Below are positions 47,891 to 56,263 of a stretch of DNA of 64,000 bases, piece after piece. Origin of the DNA: Devosia sp. FJ2-5-3 (lineage in GTDB: Bacteria; Pseudomonadota; Alphaproteobacteria; Rhizobiales; Devosiaceae); contig NZ_CP104007.1 in the NCBI RefSeq assembly GCF_029201545.1, positions 2,390,501 to 2,454,500 on the forward strand, written 5' to 3'. The notes under the pieces were generated by a model. That model worked only from the letters and a program-made list of their open reading frames with translations, made no database searches and was not told the DNA's origin. Both the position numbers and the translations under genes were made by a program. The stretch's first letter is position 1. Every line of letters starts with the position of its first letter.

Positions 47891-50182
47891 TCACGCAGCT
47901 GATTGCACGATCGAAGAAGCCGGTAAAGGACCGGGTCGGCTGAAGAGGTATCCCTGCACGGTGTCGCATCCTAGGTCGGCGAAAAAGGCAAACTCGGCTT
48001 CGCTCTCGACGCCCTCGACAACGATGGAAAGACCCAGCTTAGTGCCGAGCTCGGTGATGGTCGTCGCCATCTGCGCACCACGTGCGGTGGTGATCTGCCG
48101 GACAAACGACATGTCGATCTTCAGTTTATCCACCGGGAGCGACGCCAAATGGCTCAGCGACGAGTGGCCGGTGCCGAAATCGTCGATGGCGATTGATACG
48201 CCGAGTTCCCGAAGTGCGGCCAGGGCGTCGATGATGGAGCCCTCACCCCCTGCAATGGAGCTCTCGGTCACCTCGATATCGAGCATGTGCGCAGGAAATC
48301 CGGTTTCCACTAGTGCAGACTGCACCATGGCGACGATATCCGAACCCTCGAATTGCGCAGGCGCTACATTGACGGACAGCCGCCCATCCCAACCAATGGC
48401 CATAGCCCGCCGGCACGATTCGTGTAGCACCCAATTGCCTAGCCGAATGATCGTGCCATTGTCTTCGGCGAGCGGAATGAAGTCGGCTGGCGAGACACGC
48501 CCTAGCTCGGCGCTGTTCCAGCGCAACAGCGCCTCGGCCCCTGTCGTCTGGCGCGTCCGGGTGTCCACCTGAAGCTGGAAGGCGATGTCGAGCTCTTCCT
48601 TCTCAATAGCGCTGCGCAGGGCGATGTCGAGGGCGCGACGGTGCTGCATTTCAGCGTCGAACGCGGGCTGGTAAGCGCAGCCGTCGAGATCGCGGCCCAC
48701 GGCCATGGCCAGCGCGGTCCGTGCGTCCTGCAGCGTTGCTTCCGCCGTCCGTCCGGCCCTTGCTCCGCTCAAACCATAGCGTACGGGCAGCACGACCAGG
48801 TGCCCGCCGACGTCGAAAGGCGCTTCGAGCTGGCTAAGATGGCCCCGCAGTTGATCCTCTACGACCGTCTCCGGGACAGCGATGGCAAATACGTAGCTTT
48901 CGATCCGCCCAATGGGCAAATCCGTTGCCGCCAGGAGACGGCGATAGAACAGGCTGACCACTTGGTCGGTCACTGCAAATCCGAGGCTGGCGCCTGTCGC
49001 CTCGACCTGCTCGAGACGCAGCAGCAAGGCCTTCATCTGCATGCCCGTTTTTGTAACCTCGGCGCACCAGGCGGACGGAGAAAGGGCGCCGGTCTGCTCG
49101 TCGTGATGGGCGAGATATTCGAGGCGCTGATGATATTGCCGAAGCTGCTGCCGGCGCACCGCGCGGTCCTCGAGGAGGCGGATAACCAGGATTCCTGCCA
49201 CCAGGGCATGGAATAGGCTCGTGTCTATCTGAAGAGCATGCCGAGCAAAGAGCGTACCGGTCACCGCCTCGAGCGCGATCGAAGCGGCCACTGATACGCC
49301 CACCGCCCAACCAAGGTTCAGTCGGGGCAGCAAAAGACTACCGGACACAAAGAGGACAGCAAGTCCGGCTGCGGGCCAGAAACCAAGATCAACCAAGGCT
49401 CGATCCTGTCGCACGGTCTCGGCAGCTGCAATATGAACGATCGGCCCAGGAACGACGCCGAACCGCGGCACCAACAAAAGATCATGCAATTCGATGGCGC
49501 TGGCACCAATCACGACCTGGCGGTTGACGATCAGCCGTGGGTCCACCGAACCATCCAGCACCGCACTGGCCGGAACGCGAACGACGCGCGTGAGGTCGAT
49601 CGAATAGTCGATATGGAGGCTCTCCGGAACGGTCTTGCCAAAGCTAAAATGTGCCGCAATTGATTTGAGGTCCTGTGATGCGTTTTGCCCAGGCAGGGAC
49701 CAGACCATGCCGGCTTCCAAGCCATCGACATTGACCAGCGCGGCTTGAGTAAATTGGGCAAAAAGCGCGAGAGGGCGGCTCCAGACTTCGACGCCAGCCG
49801 CGCTCACCTGGCGAAAGGCGGCCAGATAGGCGTAGCCGCCCGCCCGCTCGAGACTGGCCGCAAAAGCAGCATCTTCGGTTGGGCTGCTTGTCGTACTGAA
49901 GTCGATGTCGAAGGCGACCTCATAGGCGCCCATGGCCATGAGTTGATCGAGAAGCCTGGCATGCAGCGAGCGCGGCCAAGGCCATATGCCAACTTCGGCG
50001 AGGCTCGCAGAATCGATATCAACGAAGATGACCTCGCCGCTGGGCAGCCGGTTAGCAGCCCCGAAGCGTAGCTCCCAGAGCTTGGCATCTGCTGGGATCC
50101 ACGCCCCCAAAAAAGCTAAGGCCAGAAACAGAACCAGCAGACCAGTCGAAGCGAGCGCTCGCGAAACGGGATTTTGCAACAC
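47891..50182 (-). CDS. CHASE2 - degenerate GGDEF - EAL phosphodiesterase
   Basis: Membrane c-di-GMP enzyme of 763 residues. TM1 (about 10-30) is followed by a periplasmic CHASE2 sensor (30-270) with FVDIDSASLAEVGIWPWPR, then three TM helices (275-345). A GGDEF-like domain (360-500) has lost its signature motif. The EAL domain (510-755) keeps EALLRW, NVAPAQF, EVTES, DDFGTGHSSL, LKIDMSF, VEGVES and QGYLFSRP, so c-di-GMP hydrolysis is expected. The FecR-protein gene ends 35 bp upstream on the same strand, implying an operon. Confidence 0.9.
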   Translation of the reverse strand: MLQNPVSRALASTGLLVLFLALAFLGAWIPADAKLWELRFGAANRLPSGEVIFVDIDSASLAEVGIWPWPRSLHARLLDQLMAMGAYEVAFDIDFSTTSSPTEDAAFAASLERAGGYAYLAAFRQVSAAGVEVWSRPLALFAQFTQAALVNVDGLEAGMVWSLPGQNASQDLKSIAAHFSFGKTVPESLHIDYSIDLTRVVRVPASAVLDGSVDPRLIVNRQVVIGASAIELHDLLLVPRFGVVPGPIVHIAAAETVRQDRALVDLGFWPAAGLAVLFVSGSLLLPRLNLGWAVGVSVAASIALEAVTGTLFARHALQIDTSLFHALVAGILVIRLLEDRAVRRQQLRQYHQRLEYLAHHDEQTGALSPSAWCAEVTKTGMQMKALLLRLEQVEATGASLGFAVTDQVVSLFYRRLLAATDLPIGRIESYVFAIAVPETVVEDQLRGHLSQLEAPFDVGGHLVVLPVRYGLSGARAGRTAEATLQDARTALAMAVGRDLDGCAYQPAFDAEMQHRRALDIALRSAIEKEELDIAFQLQVDTRTRQTTGAEALLRWNSAELGRVSPADFIPLAEDNGTIIRLGNWVLHESCRRAMAIGWDGRLSVNVAPAQFEGSDIVAMVQSALVETGFPAHMLDIEVTESSIAGGEGSIIDALAALRELGVSIAIDDFGTGHSSLSHLASLPVDKLKIDMSFVRQITTARGAQMATTITELGTKLGLSIVVEGVESEAEFAFFADLGCDTVQGYLFSRPGPLPASSIVQSAA

Positions 50183-50217
50183 TGATCTCTCCCCTCATCC
50201 AGTTCGGCCGTGCGCGC

Positions 50218-50900
50218 CTACTTGTTTCCCCCACCGTTGCCACCGCCACCGTTGCCACCGCCGCCGCTGTTGCCGCCGCTGTTGCCGCCGTTGTTGCCGC
50301 CGCTGTTTCCACCGCCATTGCCGCCGTTGTTGCCGCCGCCGTTGCCGCCGCTGTTTCCACCGCCATTGCCGCCGCTGTTGCCACCGCTGTTTCCATCGCC
50401 ATTGCCACCGCCGTTGCCGCCACCGTTGCCGCCGCCGTTGCCGCCGTTGTTGCCGCCACCGTTGCCACCGCTGTTGCCACCGCTGTTTCCATCGCCATTG
50501 CCGCCGTTGTTGCCGCCACCGTTGCCACCGCCGTTGCCGCCACCGTTGCCGCCGTTGTTGCCGCCACCGTTGCCACCCCCGTTGCCACCGCTGTTGCCAT
50601 CGCCATTGCCGCCGTTGTTGCCGCCACCGTTGCCACCGCCGTTGCCGCCACCGTTGCCGCCACCGTTGCCACCGCCGTTGCCGCCACCGTTGCCGCCGTT
50701 GTTGCCGCCACCGTTGCCACCGCCGTTGCCATCGCCATTGCCGCCGTTGTTGCCGCCACCGTTGCCGCCACCGTTGCCACCGCCGTTGCCGCCACCGTTG
50801 CCGCCACCGTTGCCACCGCCGTTGCCGCCACCGTTGCCGCCGTTGTTGCCGCCACCGTTGCCACCGCCGTTGCCGCCGCTGTTGCCGCTTGCTTCTCGTC
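50218..50900. repeat. Coding Gly/Asn trinucleotide-based repeat tract
   Basis: About 680 bp of near-identical 12-15 bp units (GTTGCCGCCACC and variants on the plus strand) encoding GGN/GGGN. All units keep the reading frame, so this is a selected protein repeat, not a CRISPR array or satellite. Copy number should vary between strains. Confidence 0.85.
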
Positions 50901-51585
50901 CGCTTTGCTCGGTCCTGTTGCTGCCGCCAAAGAGCGTACCTTGCGGCTGCACTGTCCCGTCCTGCGGGTGCGAACCGTTGCCGCCTCGTTCAACAACCGG
51001 CTCTCCCGCCGGCGTCACCGGCACGCCCGCCGTCGTGAAAACCTGGATCGGACCATTGCCGTCAACCTTGAGTGGCGCATCTTCGGTTACGCTTGCCTCC
51101 TGGCCCGGGCGCACGTCGACCACGAGGGAATTGGAACTGTCCTGAACCTGCACGACGCCGCGATCCACCTCGACATGCGAACCGGTCCGTTCGGCGACGA
51201 CAGTAAATTTCGTACCCTTGACCACAGCCGCGAGAAATGGCGTCTGCACGGAGAAGTGCTGCACATTGCGCCGCTCGACATCGACGTCAACAACGCCCGC
51301 AGACTGCACGATCGAGGTCATCAATTCCGCGCCAGCATCGCGGATCTGCACTACGGTATTGGCGCCCAGCGTAAAATGATCGTTGCCGCGCACAACGTCG
51401 ACGCGGCCGCTGCCGCCGGTCTGCACCCGAGCGCCGTCGCCGATCTCGAGGCCCACTTGAATTTGCTGCCACCCATTGCCTGCATTGATCGAGGCCTCTC
51501 CACGAACGCGTTCGACGGTCCAGCCCGCGGCCATGGCGGCTGTGGACAAAGAGAAAAGCAGAGCTGTGGTGATAATGCGAAACAT
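50218..51585 (-). CDS. FecR-domain exported protein with ~220-residue Gly/Asn repeat tail
   Basis: A 455-residue exported protein. The signal peptide is FRIITTALLFSLSTAAMA. A FecR domain (about 20-160) shows VQTGGSGRVDVVRGNDHFTL, VQTPFLAAVVKGTKFTVVAE and VDRGVVQVQD. A spacer leads to residues ~233-455, an almost pure Gly/Asn tract of GGN, GGGN and GGNN units with rare D or S. The ATG at 51585 follows GGGGGA by about 7 nt. FecR proteins beside CHASE2 proteins are a known pairing; the long tail would be surface-exposed or periplasmic. Glycine-rich tails of this kind may self-assemble. Confidence 0.85.
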   Translation of the reverse strand: MFRIITTALLFSLSTAAMAAGWTVERVRGEASINAGNGWQQIQVGLEIGDGARVQTGGSGRVDVVRGNDHFTLGANTVVQIRDAGAELMTSIVQSAGVVDVDVERRNVQHFSVQTPFLAAVVKGTKFTVVAERTGSHVEVDRGVVQVQDSSNSLVVDVRPGQEASVTEDAPLKVDGNGPIQVFTTAGVPVTPAGEPVVERGGNGSHPQDGTVQPQGTLFGGSNRTEQSGREASGNSGGNGGGNGGGNNGGNGGGNGGGNGGGNGGGNGGGNGGGNGGGNNGGNGDGNGGGNGGGNNGGNGGGNGGGNGGGNGGGNGGGNGGGNNGGNGDGNSGGNGGGNGGGNNGGNGGGNGGGNGGGNNGGNGDGNSGGNSGGNGGGNNGGNGGGNGGGNGGGNGDGNSGGNSGGNGGGNSGGNGGGNNGGNGGGNSGGNNGGNSGGNSGGGGNGGGGNGGGNK

Positions 51586-51813
51586 GATGTCCCCCTTTGA
51601 TGGGAGACAGTGCCCGAAAGGCATTTGCAAGCAGTAACTTATGTTGTTCTGCAGGGTCACACCTGTAGGCGTAGTGAACCAATGGTTGCGACAGGTGATG
51701 GCTTTCTCGGGAGTCAGAACCGTTTTATTCAACGCTCTTCGTGTTTTGGCTTCCCGAGATGAGCCACGTAGCCTACGCCCTGTCGTTAGGCATTCAGCGA
51801 GGGAGGTCATCCG

Positions 51814-52008
51814 GTGGATATTGTGTGGATCGCCATCCTTGTCGACATGACGATCCATGGATTGCTCGGCTTCTCCATCGTCAAAATCTGGGGCAAACGT
51901 CTGCCTGCTTCCTGGAAACGGAAGTCTTTTGTCATCCCAGTTGTATTGGTGCTTGGAGCACTCGTGACAATTGTGAGCTTTCCGCACTGGGTCGTGTTTC
52001 CCGACTAA
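51814..52008 (+). CDS. Small two-helix membrane protein (64 aa)
   Basis: Two hydrophobic helices (WIAILVDMTIHGLLGFSIVK and FVIPVVLVLGALVTIV) are separated by a basic loop, WGKRLPASWKRKS, and followed by FPHWVVFPD. The GTG at 51814 follows GGGAGG by 7 nt. It diverges from the FecR gene across 228 bp. A frameshifted paralogue lies at 44693-44888; conservation between the copies follows codon structure, which shows the frame is real. The function is unknown. Confidence 0.6.
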   Translation: MDIVWIAILVDMTIHGLLGFSIVKIWGKRLPASWKRKSFVIPVVLVLGALVTIVSFPHWVVFPD

Positions 52009-52201
52009 GAGGAATTGGTCGGACGGGCTGAACGCATGCGCCTCTTGTTCCCGGGGATTTGTTTATAGGGTGGGAAGCAGGCTGTCCCGTTTTGTCGAAA
52101 CGTGGTCGAGAGCCGCCGTTTACTTACGAGTGGCTCTTCGGCGCCGTGTCACAATTCTACGTCCTGTTAGAACCCAAAGCTAACATACTCACAGCTCCGC
52201 T

Positions 52202-52904
52202 TTAGCGTGTCCGGCTGCCACCTATAAAACTGCGTTTCCTCTGGCCATGCAGAACAATTGCCGCGTATGGCAACAGCTCCATTCTTGTTAGTGACGACCG
52301 TCTGTTCCGGTAATTCCAGAAGTAGCTCGCCTCAGGATCCCTCTCCATGAACGACATCGTCACGATGCCGCATCCACCCTCCGGTGCAGACACGTATTCC
52401 CAGCGCGATGACTGGTTGTTCCAATTGAAATTCAGCTCGAACGGCAAAGTCCCAATCTTGCAGGTCCTCGTCTTTCGCTCGTCCTGCGCTTCAACTATTG
52501 CCAAAGTCGTCAATTCGCTGGGATTTGAGCAGAAGGCTCGCAGGAGGTCGCTATACGCATTGGCGTCGTTTCGCTCTCGGGGCTCAACTCAACGCCGAAG
52601 TCGCCGCCGTTTCGAATGACTTCAATTGCTGAACCAGCTCGGTGCTCAGGGTAGTTGATGCGCCTTCTTCCAGCATCTGTGCAACCATGTTCGCCGTTTG
52701 CTCTGTGGTGGCGCTAGACTCTTGAGACACCATTGTTTGAATGAAGTCACATTTGATCGAGCTTCCCTGGCCAGAGCACTCGAAGGTCAGCCCAGAGTTC
52801 TGCCCTAGGCTCGTGACGAAACCGCGATATGGAAACTCCTGGGCAAAAGAGGTCAGCACCAACATGGGTGCCAAGACGATGATCGCCACGCTAATCAGTC
52901 GCAT
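52202..52904 (-). pseudogene. Exported hypothetical protein split by a single-base frameshift
   Basis: The first part starts at ATG 52904 (AGAGG 5 nt upstream) with signal peptide LISVAIIVLAPMLVLTSFAQ and runs to a TGA at 52584. Dropping one T near 52586 lets the frame continue as ERNDANAYSDLLRAFC, TTLAIVEAQDERKTRTCKIG, FELNFNWNNQSSRWEYVSA and on to 52202. The downstream half has no start codon of its own in good context but clear protein character. So one ~230-residue gene is broken, by mutation, sequencing error or recoding. The family is unknown. Confidence 0.55.
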
Positions 52905-53240
52905 GCGTCCTCTTTCAGAATTTGAGGCAATGGTATCGAACTCCAGTTGTCGCATTTAGATGTCGAGCAAAAGGTGTCGTCGCTTAATGTCGCCGTAGCG
53001 TTCGGATGTCGAGACTATTTTCTTTTCTGCCTAATTGCGTCCGCTTATGGTCACCGAATGGAACGACCGCAATGACCGCCATGGGGTCGATGGCCGACAG
53101 AGTTGGGGTGGCTCAAAGCTCGACCGCTTTTGACGTGCCTACTGAAAAGCTGACCATCGAAAGGTTCCCAGTATTAAGAACCGTATTTTCTAAGCAGGGC
53201 GGTTGCGCGCCAAATAGGCCTGGGTGAACTCCGGGAACTG

Positions 53241-53459
53241 ATGATGCCTTCTGCACCCTTCCCCGCCGCCGACGGGCGCATGGCAAGTCTGGTCCGCGTT
53301 CATTATTGGGCATTAACGCCGCTCGGGCCGATGGAGAGTTGGTCGGCAGCGCTCCGGGTGACGGTCGATGCCATGCTCGCGTCGCGGTTTGGGGCCCTTA
53401 TCTCATGGGTACCGGCCGAGTCGTCATCTCTATCGGGAAAGCGGTATGTGGCGCGATGA
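53241..53459 (+). pseudogene. N-terminal fragment of a PAS-type sensor kinase
   Basis: A 72-codon frame. RVHYWALTPLGPMESWSAAL and RVTVDAMLASRFGALISW match the extreme N-terminus of large PAS/GAF hybrid kinases (pattern W..TPLGP..WP..L...V..ML.S). The match ends abruptly after 50 residues, and the rest of such a protein is absent. It is probably a truncated relic. Confidence 0.4.
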
Positions 53460-53495
53460 ATGGAGCCAACTCGCTGACTGGGAGGGCATACGCTG

Positions 53496-54178
53496 ATGTG
53501 CGGCCGCTTTACCAACGAGTTAACCTGGTCGGAACTGCACGCCCTCTACAAGCTCTCCGACGAGATGTTCCCAACCAAGTCTAACATGCAGCCGCGCTAT
53601 AATATCGCGCCGACGCAGGACGTGGACTTTGTCCACCTCGACAAGGCTGGGAATATGGAACTCAACCGTGGCCGTTGGTGGCTGGTGCCATTCTTCGCCA
53701 AGGAACTCCCCAAGGCCGCCATGTTCAATGCGCGGATCGAGACGATTGATACCAGCGGCGCGTTCCGCGAGGGCTTCAAGTCCCGTCGCTGCCTCATCCC
53801 TGCCGACGGCTATTTCGAGTGGACCAAGGCGAAGACGGCGGCAAGGATCCGTGGTTGCTGCAGATGCCCGGCGGCGCGCCATTCAGCTTCGCCGGCATAT
53901 GCGCGCACAACGACAATCTCGGCGTCACCAGTTGCACCATTATCACGGCGCCCGCGGTGCCAGAGATCGAGCACATTCACACCCGCATGCCGGTGATCCT
54001 CGTAGAACACGCCTATGGTCGCTGGTTGTCAGGCGAGGACCAGGGCAGCTAGGCCAAGGCCCTGTTGCTCGGGGCGCAGATCGATAGCCAGATCGAATTT
54101 CATCGGGTCGATCGGGCGGTAAACAACAGCCGCTATGAAGGCACTGACACCAAGAAGCCACTGCTGAACTCGCTTTAG
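53496..54178 (+). pseudogene. SOS-response-associated peptidase (YedK/HMCES) with frameshift and stop
   Basis: The N-terminus is normal: catalytic Cys2 in MCGRFTN, RYNIAPTQ, GRWWLVPFFA, FNARIETI and RCLIPADGYFEW. Near 53830 one base is lost. The sequence then continues in another frame as DGGKDPWLLQMPGGAPFSFA, IITAPAVPEIEHIHTRMPVI and AYGRWLSGED, hits TAG at 54050, and goes on to TAG at 54176. YedK proteins crosslink to abasic sites in single-stranded DNA. With two lesions this copy cannot make a full product. Confidence 0.75.
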
Positions 54179-54301
54179 CGCTTGAATACGGGTTGAAGCG
54201 ACGGATAATACGTCACTGCACCAGACCCTTGAACCATATCTATTGCGGAGAGTGAGCGGTCCAAAAGAGACCAGCGCTCTCCCCGCACATGAGGAAGGGC
54301 C

Positions 54302-54508
54302 ATGCGTCATCAACCCACGGTCGAATTCACCTGCACTTGTAGTCACTGTGGTGCCGCCAACACCGTCGTCGAAGTCGGCTTGCCACCAAGAACCGAAGTG
54401 GCTTGTTCTCACTTTGCGCAAAGGCTCGGCACCATTGCAGAGCTGCGGGACTCGGTGTTCAACGATCCAAGGCAGAAGCCCGACAAGGACACTTCGGCGG
54501 GCCGCTGA
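54302..54508 (+). CDS. Small Cys-containing hypothetical protein (68 aa)
   Basis: FTCTCSHCGAANTVVEVGLP suggests half a zinc ribbon (C-x-C-x2-C), with one more Cys 18 residues later in VACSHFAQRL. A GAGGAAGGG purine run lies just before the ATG. It is convergent with the small-gene pair at 54525-54970. There is no recognised family. Confidence 0.45.
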   Translation: MRHQPTVEFTCTCSHCGAANTVVEVGLPPRTEVACSHFAQRLGTIAELRDSVFNDPRQKPDKDTSAGR

Positions 54509-54524
54509 CAGTCGCCGGATATAG

Positions 54525-54824
54525 TCAGTAAAACTCCCACTTCCATAGCTGCCGAACCCCGGCCGGGCGTCTAAGGCGCAACTTTCCCCGATCTAGATCG
54601 GTCGGGAAATAATGCTGCACCTGCACCGGCCCACCGCAACGCCCGCACGGCGCAGGTGGCCCATAGACTCGCATTTCGGGTCCCCAGATGTCGACCACGT
54701 CCGACGCCAGAAACGCAGTGACGGTGCGACAGGCGCGACATCTGTAGACAAGTACCCAGCCGTCCTCTGCCAAATGCTTGAGTCGCACGGCATCGAGCTT
54801 CCGTCGGCTGGGCGTCATACTCAT
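54525..54824 (-). CDS. Zinc-ribbon hypothetical protein (99 aa)
   Basis: A short basic N-terminus and two Cys pairs (YRCRACRTVT and PAPCGRCGGPVQVQHYFP) form a likely zinc ribbon; the tail (LRLRRPAGVRQLWKWEFY) is aromatic and basic. Its ATG overlaps the stop of the upstream 49-residue gene (ATGA), so the two are translationally coupled. It is probably a nucleic-acid-binding or adaptor protein; function unknown. Confidence 0.55.
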   Translation of the reverse strand: MSMTPSRRKLDAVRLKHLAEDGWVLVYRCRACRTVTAFLASDVVDIWGPEMRVYGPPAPCGRCGGPVQVQHYFPTDLDRGKLRLRRPAGVRQLWKWEFY

Positions 54825-54970
54825 TTGGCCAGGGGGCGGTTAGCCGATAGAGCCCGCTTGATCTCGGCAGTGCTGTAGCCGGTGAGCACTTTTATGTCTT
54901 GGGCCTCGAGGCCCGTTTCAGCGAGGCGCCGGATGTTGGCCGCGGGCGACGGTTTGATTGCAATATTCAT
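54821..54970 (-). CDS. Small helix-turn-helix-like protein (49 aa)
   Basis: The sequence (NIRRLAETGLEAQDIKVLTG, YSTAEIKRALSANRP) has the spacing of a short HTH, resembling Hin-recombinase-type or small DNA-binding domains. ATG 54970 follows GGAGAA by 7 nt. Its stop overlaps the next gene's start. With the zinc-ribbon gene it forms a two-gene unit. Confidence 0.5.
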   Translation of the reverse strand: MNIAIKPSPAANIRRLAETGLEAQDIKVLTGYSTAEIKRALSANRPLAK

Positions 54971-55201
54971 CTCGATTCTCCGCTACTCAAATCCAGAACG
55001 AAATAAGAACATTGAGCAGCTTGGAGTCAACGAACCTTCACATCTCATTGGCCAGGATCGTGAGAAATTGAGGGGGAGACCGGGCTGCCCTCTGCCCGTC
55101 CTCTGATTACCGAAAAGCAACGTTGCGGAACGCCCCTTCCCCATCACCGTTTGATCTGGCGGCCAGATTTGAGGCTGCATCAACGCATGAGGACATGGTC
55201 C

Positions 55202-55375
55202 ATGGCAAATTCTGACAACAAAACCCAGGAGGGTTCGCACGAGCATTATGTTTAGGCTGGTGAACAGAGCCACAAAAACGATGACAAGAACAACAAAGGT
55301 TCTGGTGGAAGCGGCGGCGGCTCGCAGGCGAGCGGCTCGGGTGGCAACAACCAGGGCGGGTCAAAGAAGAGCTGA
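55202..55375 (+). pseudogene. Small hydrophilic Gly/Asn/Ser-rich protein with in-frame TAG
   Basis: Fifty-seven codons, MANSDNKTQEGSHEHYV-stop-AGEQSHKNDD, then KGSGGSGGGSQASGSGG and a KKS end. A TAG at 55253 (codon 18) interrupts an otherwise coherent frame; AAG or CAG would restore it. GAGGA lies just upstream of the ATG. It resembles small stress-induced disordered proteins. It is broken by one nonsense mutation unless suppressed. Confidence 0.4.
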
Positions 55376-55435
55376 TCCGCCGACAGCAATCTGGCTGGAG
55401 GACCATGCCCTCCGGCTCCGTCTTCGCTGTTGCGA

Positions 55436-55849
55436 CTAGCGATCCTGTTCGTCGCTCCACCCCTTAGCCCACATCAAGCCCACGATCGCGCCCTTGGATG
55501 AGGGCAGGATGGCCAAAGGCAAGATTATCGAGAGGGGCACGAGGGTATACAGATAGGCCATCGGGCTTGCTCCACCGCGCAACTCGATGTCGAGCATGAC
55601 GGCAGCAATGATATGGATCACGACCGTGATCACGACGAATGGCAGGAAGAGGCCGGCTTTGTAGTAGGCCAGTGGCTCTCCACATTCAGAGCAGTGGTCC
55701 ACTTGTTCAAGATAGTGGTGAAACAGCCAGCCCTTGCCGCAATTGGGACACCTGCACTTCAGACCGCGCCAGATCGCAGGCCAGGCCCGCTTCTTGTCCT
55801 CAGTATCCCCCGGATCAGACATCTTTTCGGCTTTCTGCTTGATCCACAT
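55436..55849 (-). CDS. DUF983 family membrane protein
   Basis: A 137-residue protein with an N-terminal zinc ribbon (GLKCRCPNCGKGWLFHHYLE and DHCSECGEPLAYY) followed by two TM helices (FLPFVVITVVIHIIAAVML and YTLVPLSIILPLAILP). This is the DUF983 layout. The family is common in Alphaproteobacteria, often near cytochrome oxidase assembly genes, with no proven role. ATG 55849 gives the longest product; ATG 55822 is also possible. Confidence 0.85.
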   Translation of the reverse strand: MWIKQKAEKMSDPGDTEDKKRAWPAIWRGLKCRCPNCGKGWLFHHYLEQVDHCSECGEPLAYYKAGLFLPFVVITVVIHIIAAVMLDIELRGGASPMAYLYTLVPLSIILPLAILPSSKGAIVGLMWAKGWSDEQDR

Positions 55850-55964
55850 CTAGAGACATCGTCTGCCCGATGGTTCGAAGGAACAAGATGCCAAATAGTA
55901 GCGGAGCGCTACTCCCAGACGCGCCAACCCGCAATCGAGAGCGGAATGGGCCGTCCCCGCTTCA

Positions 55965-56099
55965 TCACGAGAACATCGCAACAAACACTACCAAGGCCAG
56001 CACCAGGATGATCGCCGCCGGCACAAATACGATAGGCCCCAAGAGCGGGTTTTTCTCGGTGTTGCCCTCATGCACGCGCGGTTCGTCGGGTGGCGACAT
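55965..56099 (-). CDS. Single-pass membrane miniprotein (44 aa)
   Basis: MSPPDEPRVHEGNTEKNPLL, then the helix GPIVFVPAAIILVLALVVFV. ATG 56099 follows GGAG by 7 nt and the stop is TGA-TGA. It is too short to identify, but ribosome site and hydrophobic helix support it. It lies alone between DUF983 and DUF4142 genes. Confidence 0.5.
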   Translation of the reverse strand: MSPPDEPRVHEGNTEKNPLLGPIVFVPAAIILVLALVVFVAMFS

Positions 56100-56263
56100 T
56101 GCAAATCTCCTAGCGGTCATGAACTAGACATGCCTTCATTGGGCAGGTTGAAACCTGTAAGCCAGAGACGGCGCCTACTGGATCGGCGATAACCAGGCCA
56201 TACGATTTCGTGTATCTGATTAGGGCGAAACGGGCAGATCAAGCCCGTTTCTCAAATGCGCCG

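Noticed and set aside
50218-50900. Possible CRISPR array in the repeat tract
   Set aside because: Units are contiguous, 12-15 bp and in frame, with no unique spacers; no cas genes are present.
50052-51145. Long frames of Arg/Cys/His, Pro/Leu or Ala/Thr repeats around 50.1-51.1 kb
   Set aside because: They are other-frame readings of the Gly/Asn repeat. Only the FecR frame has a signal peptide, domain and ribosome site.
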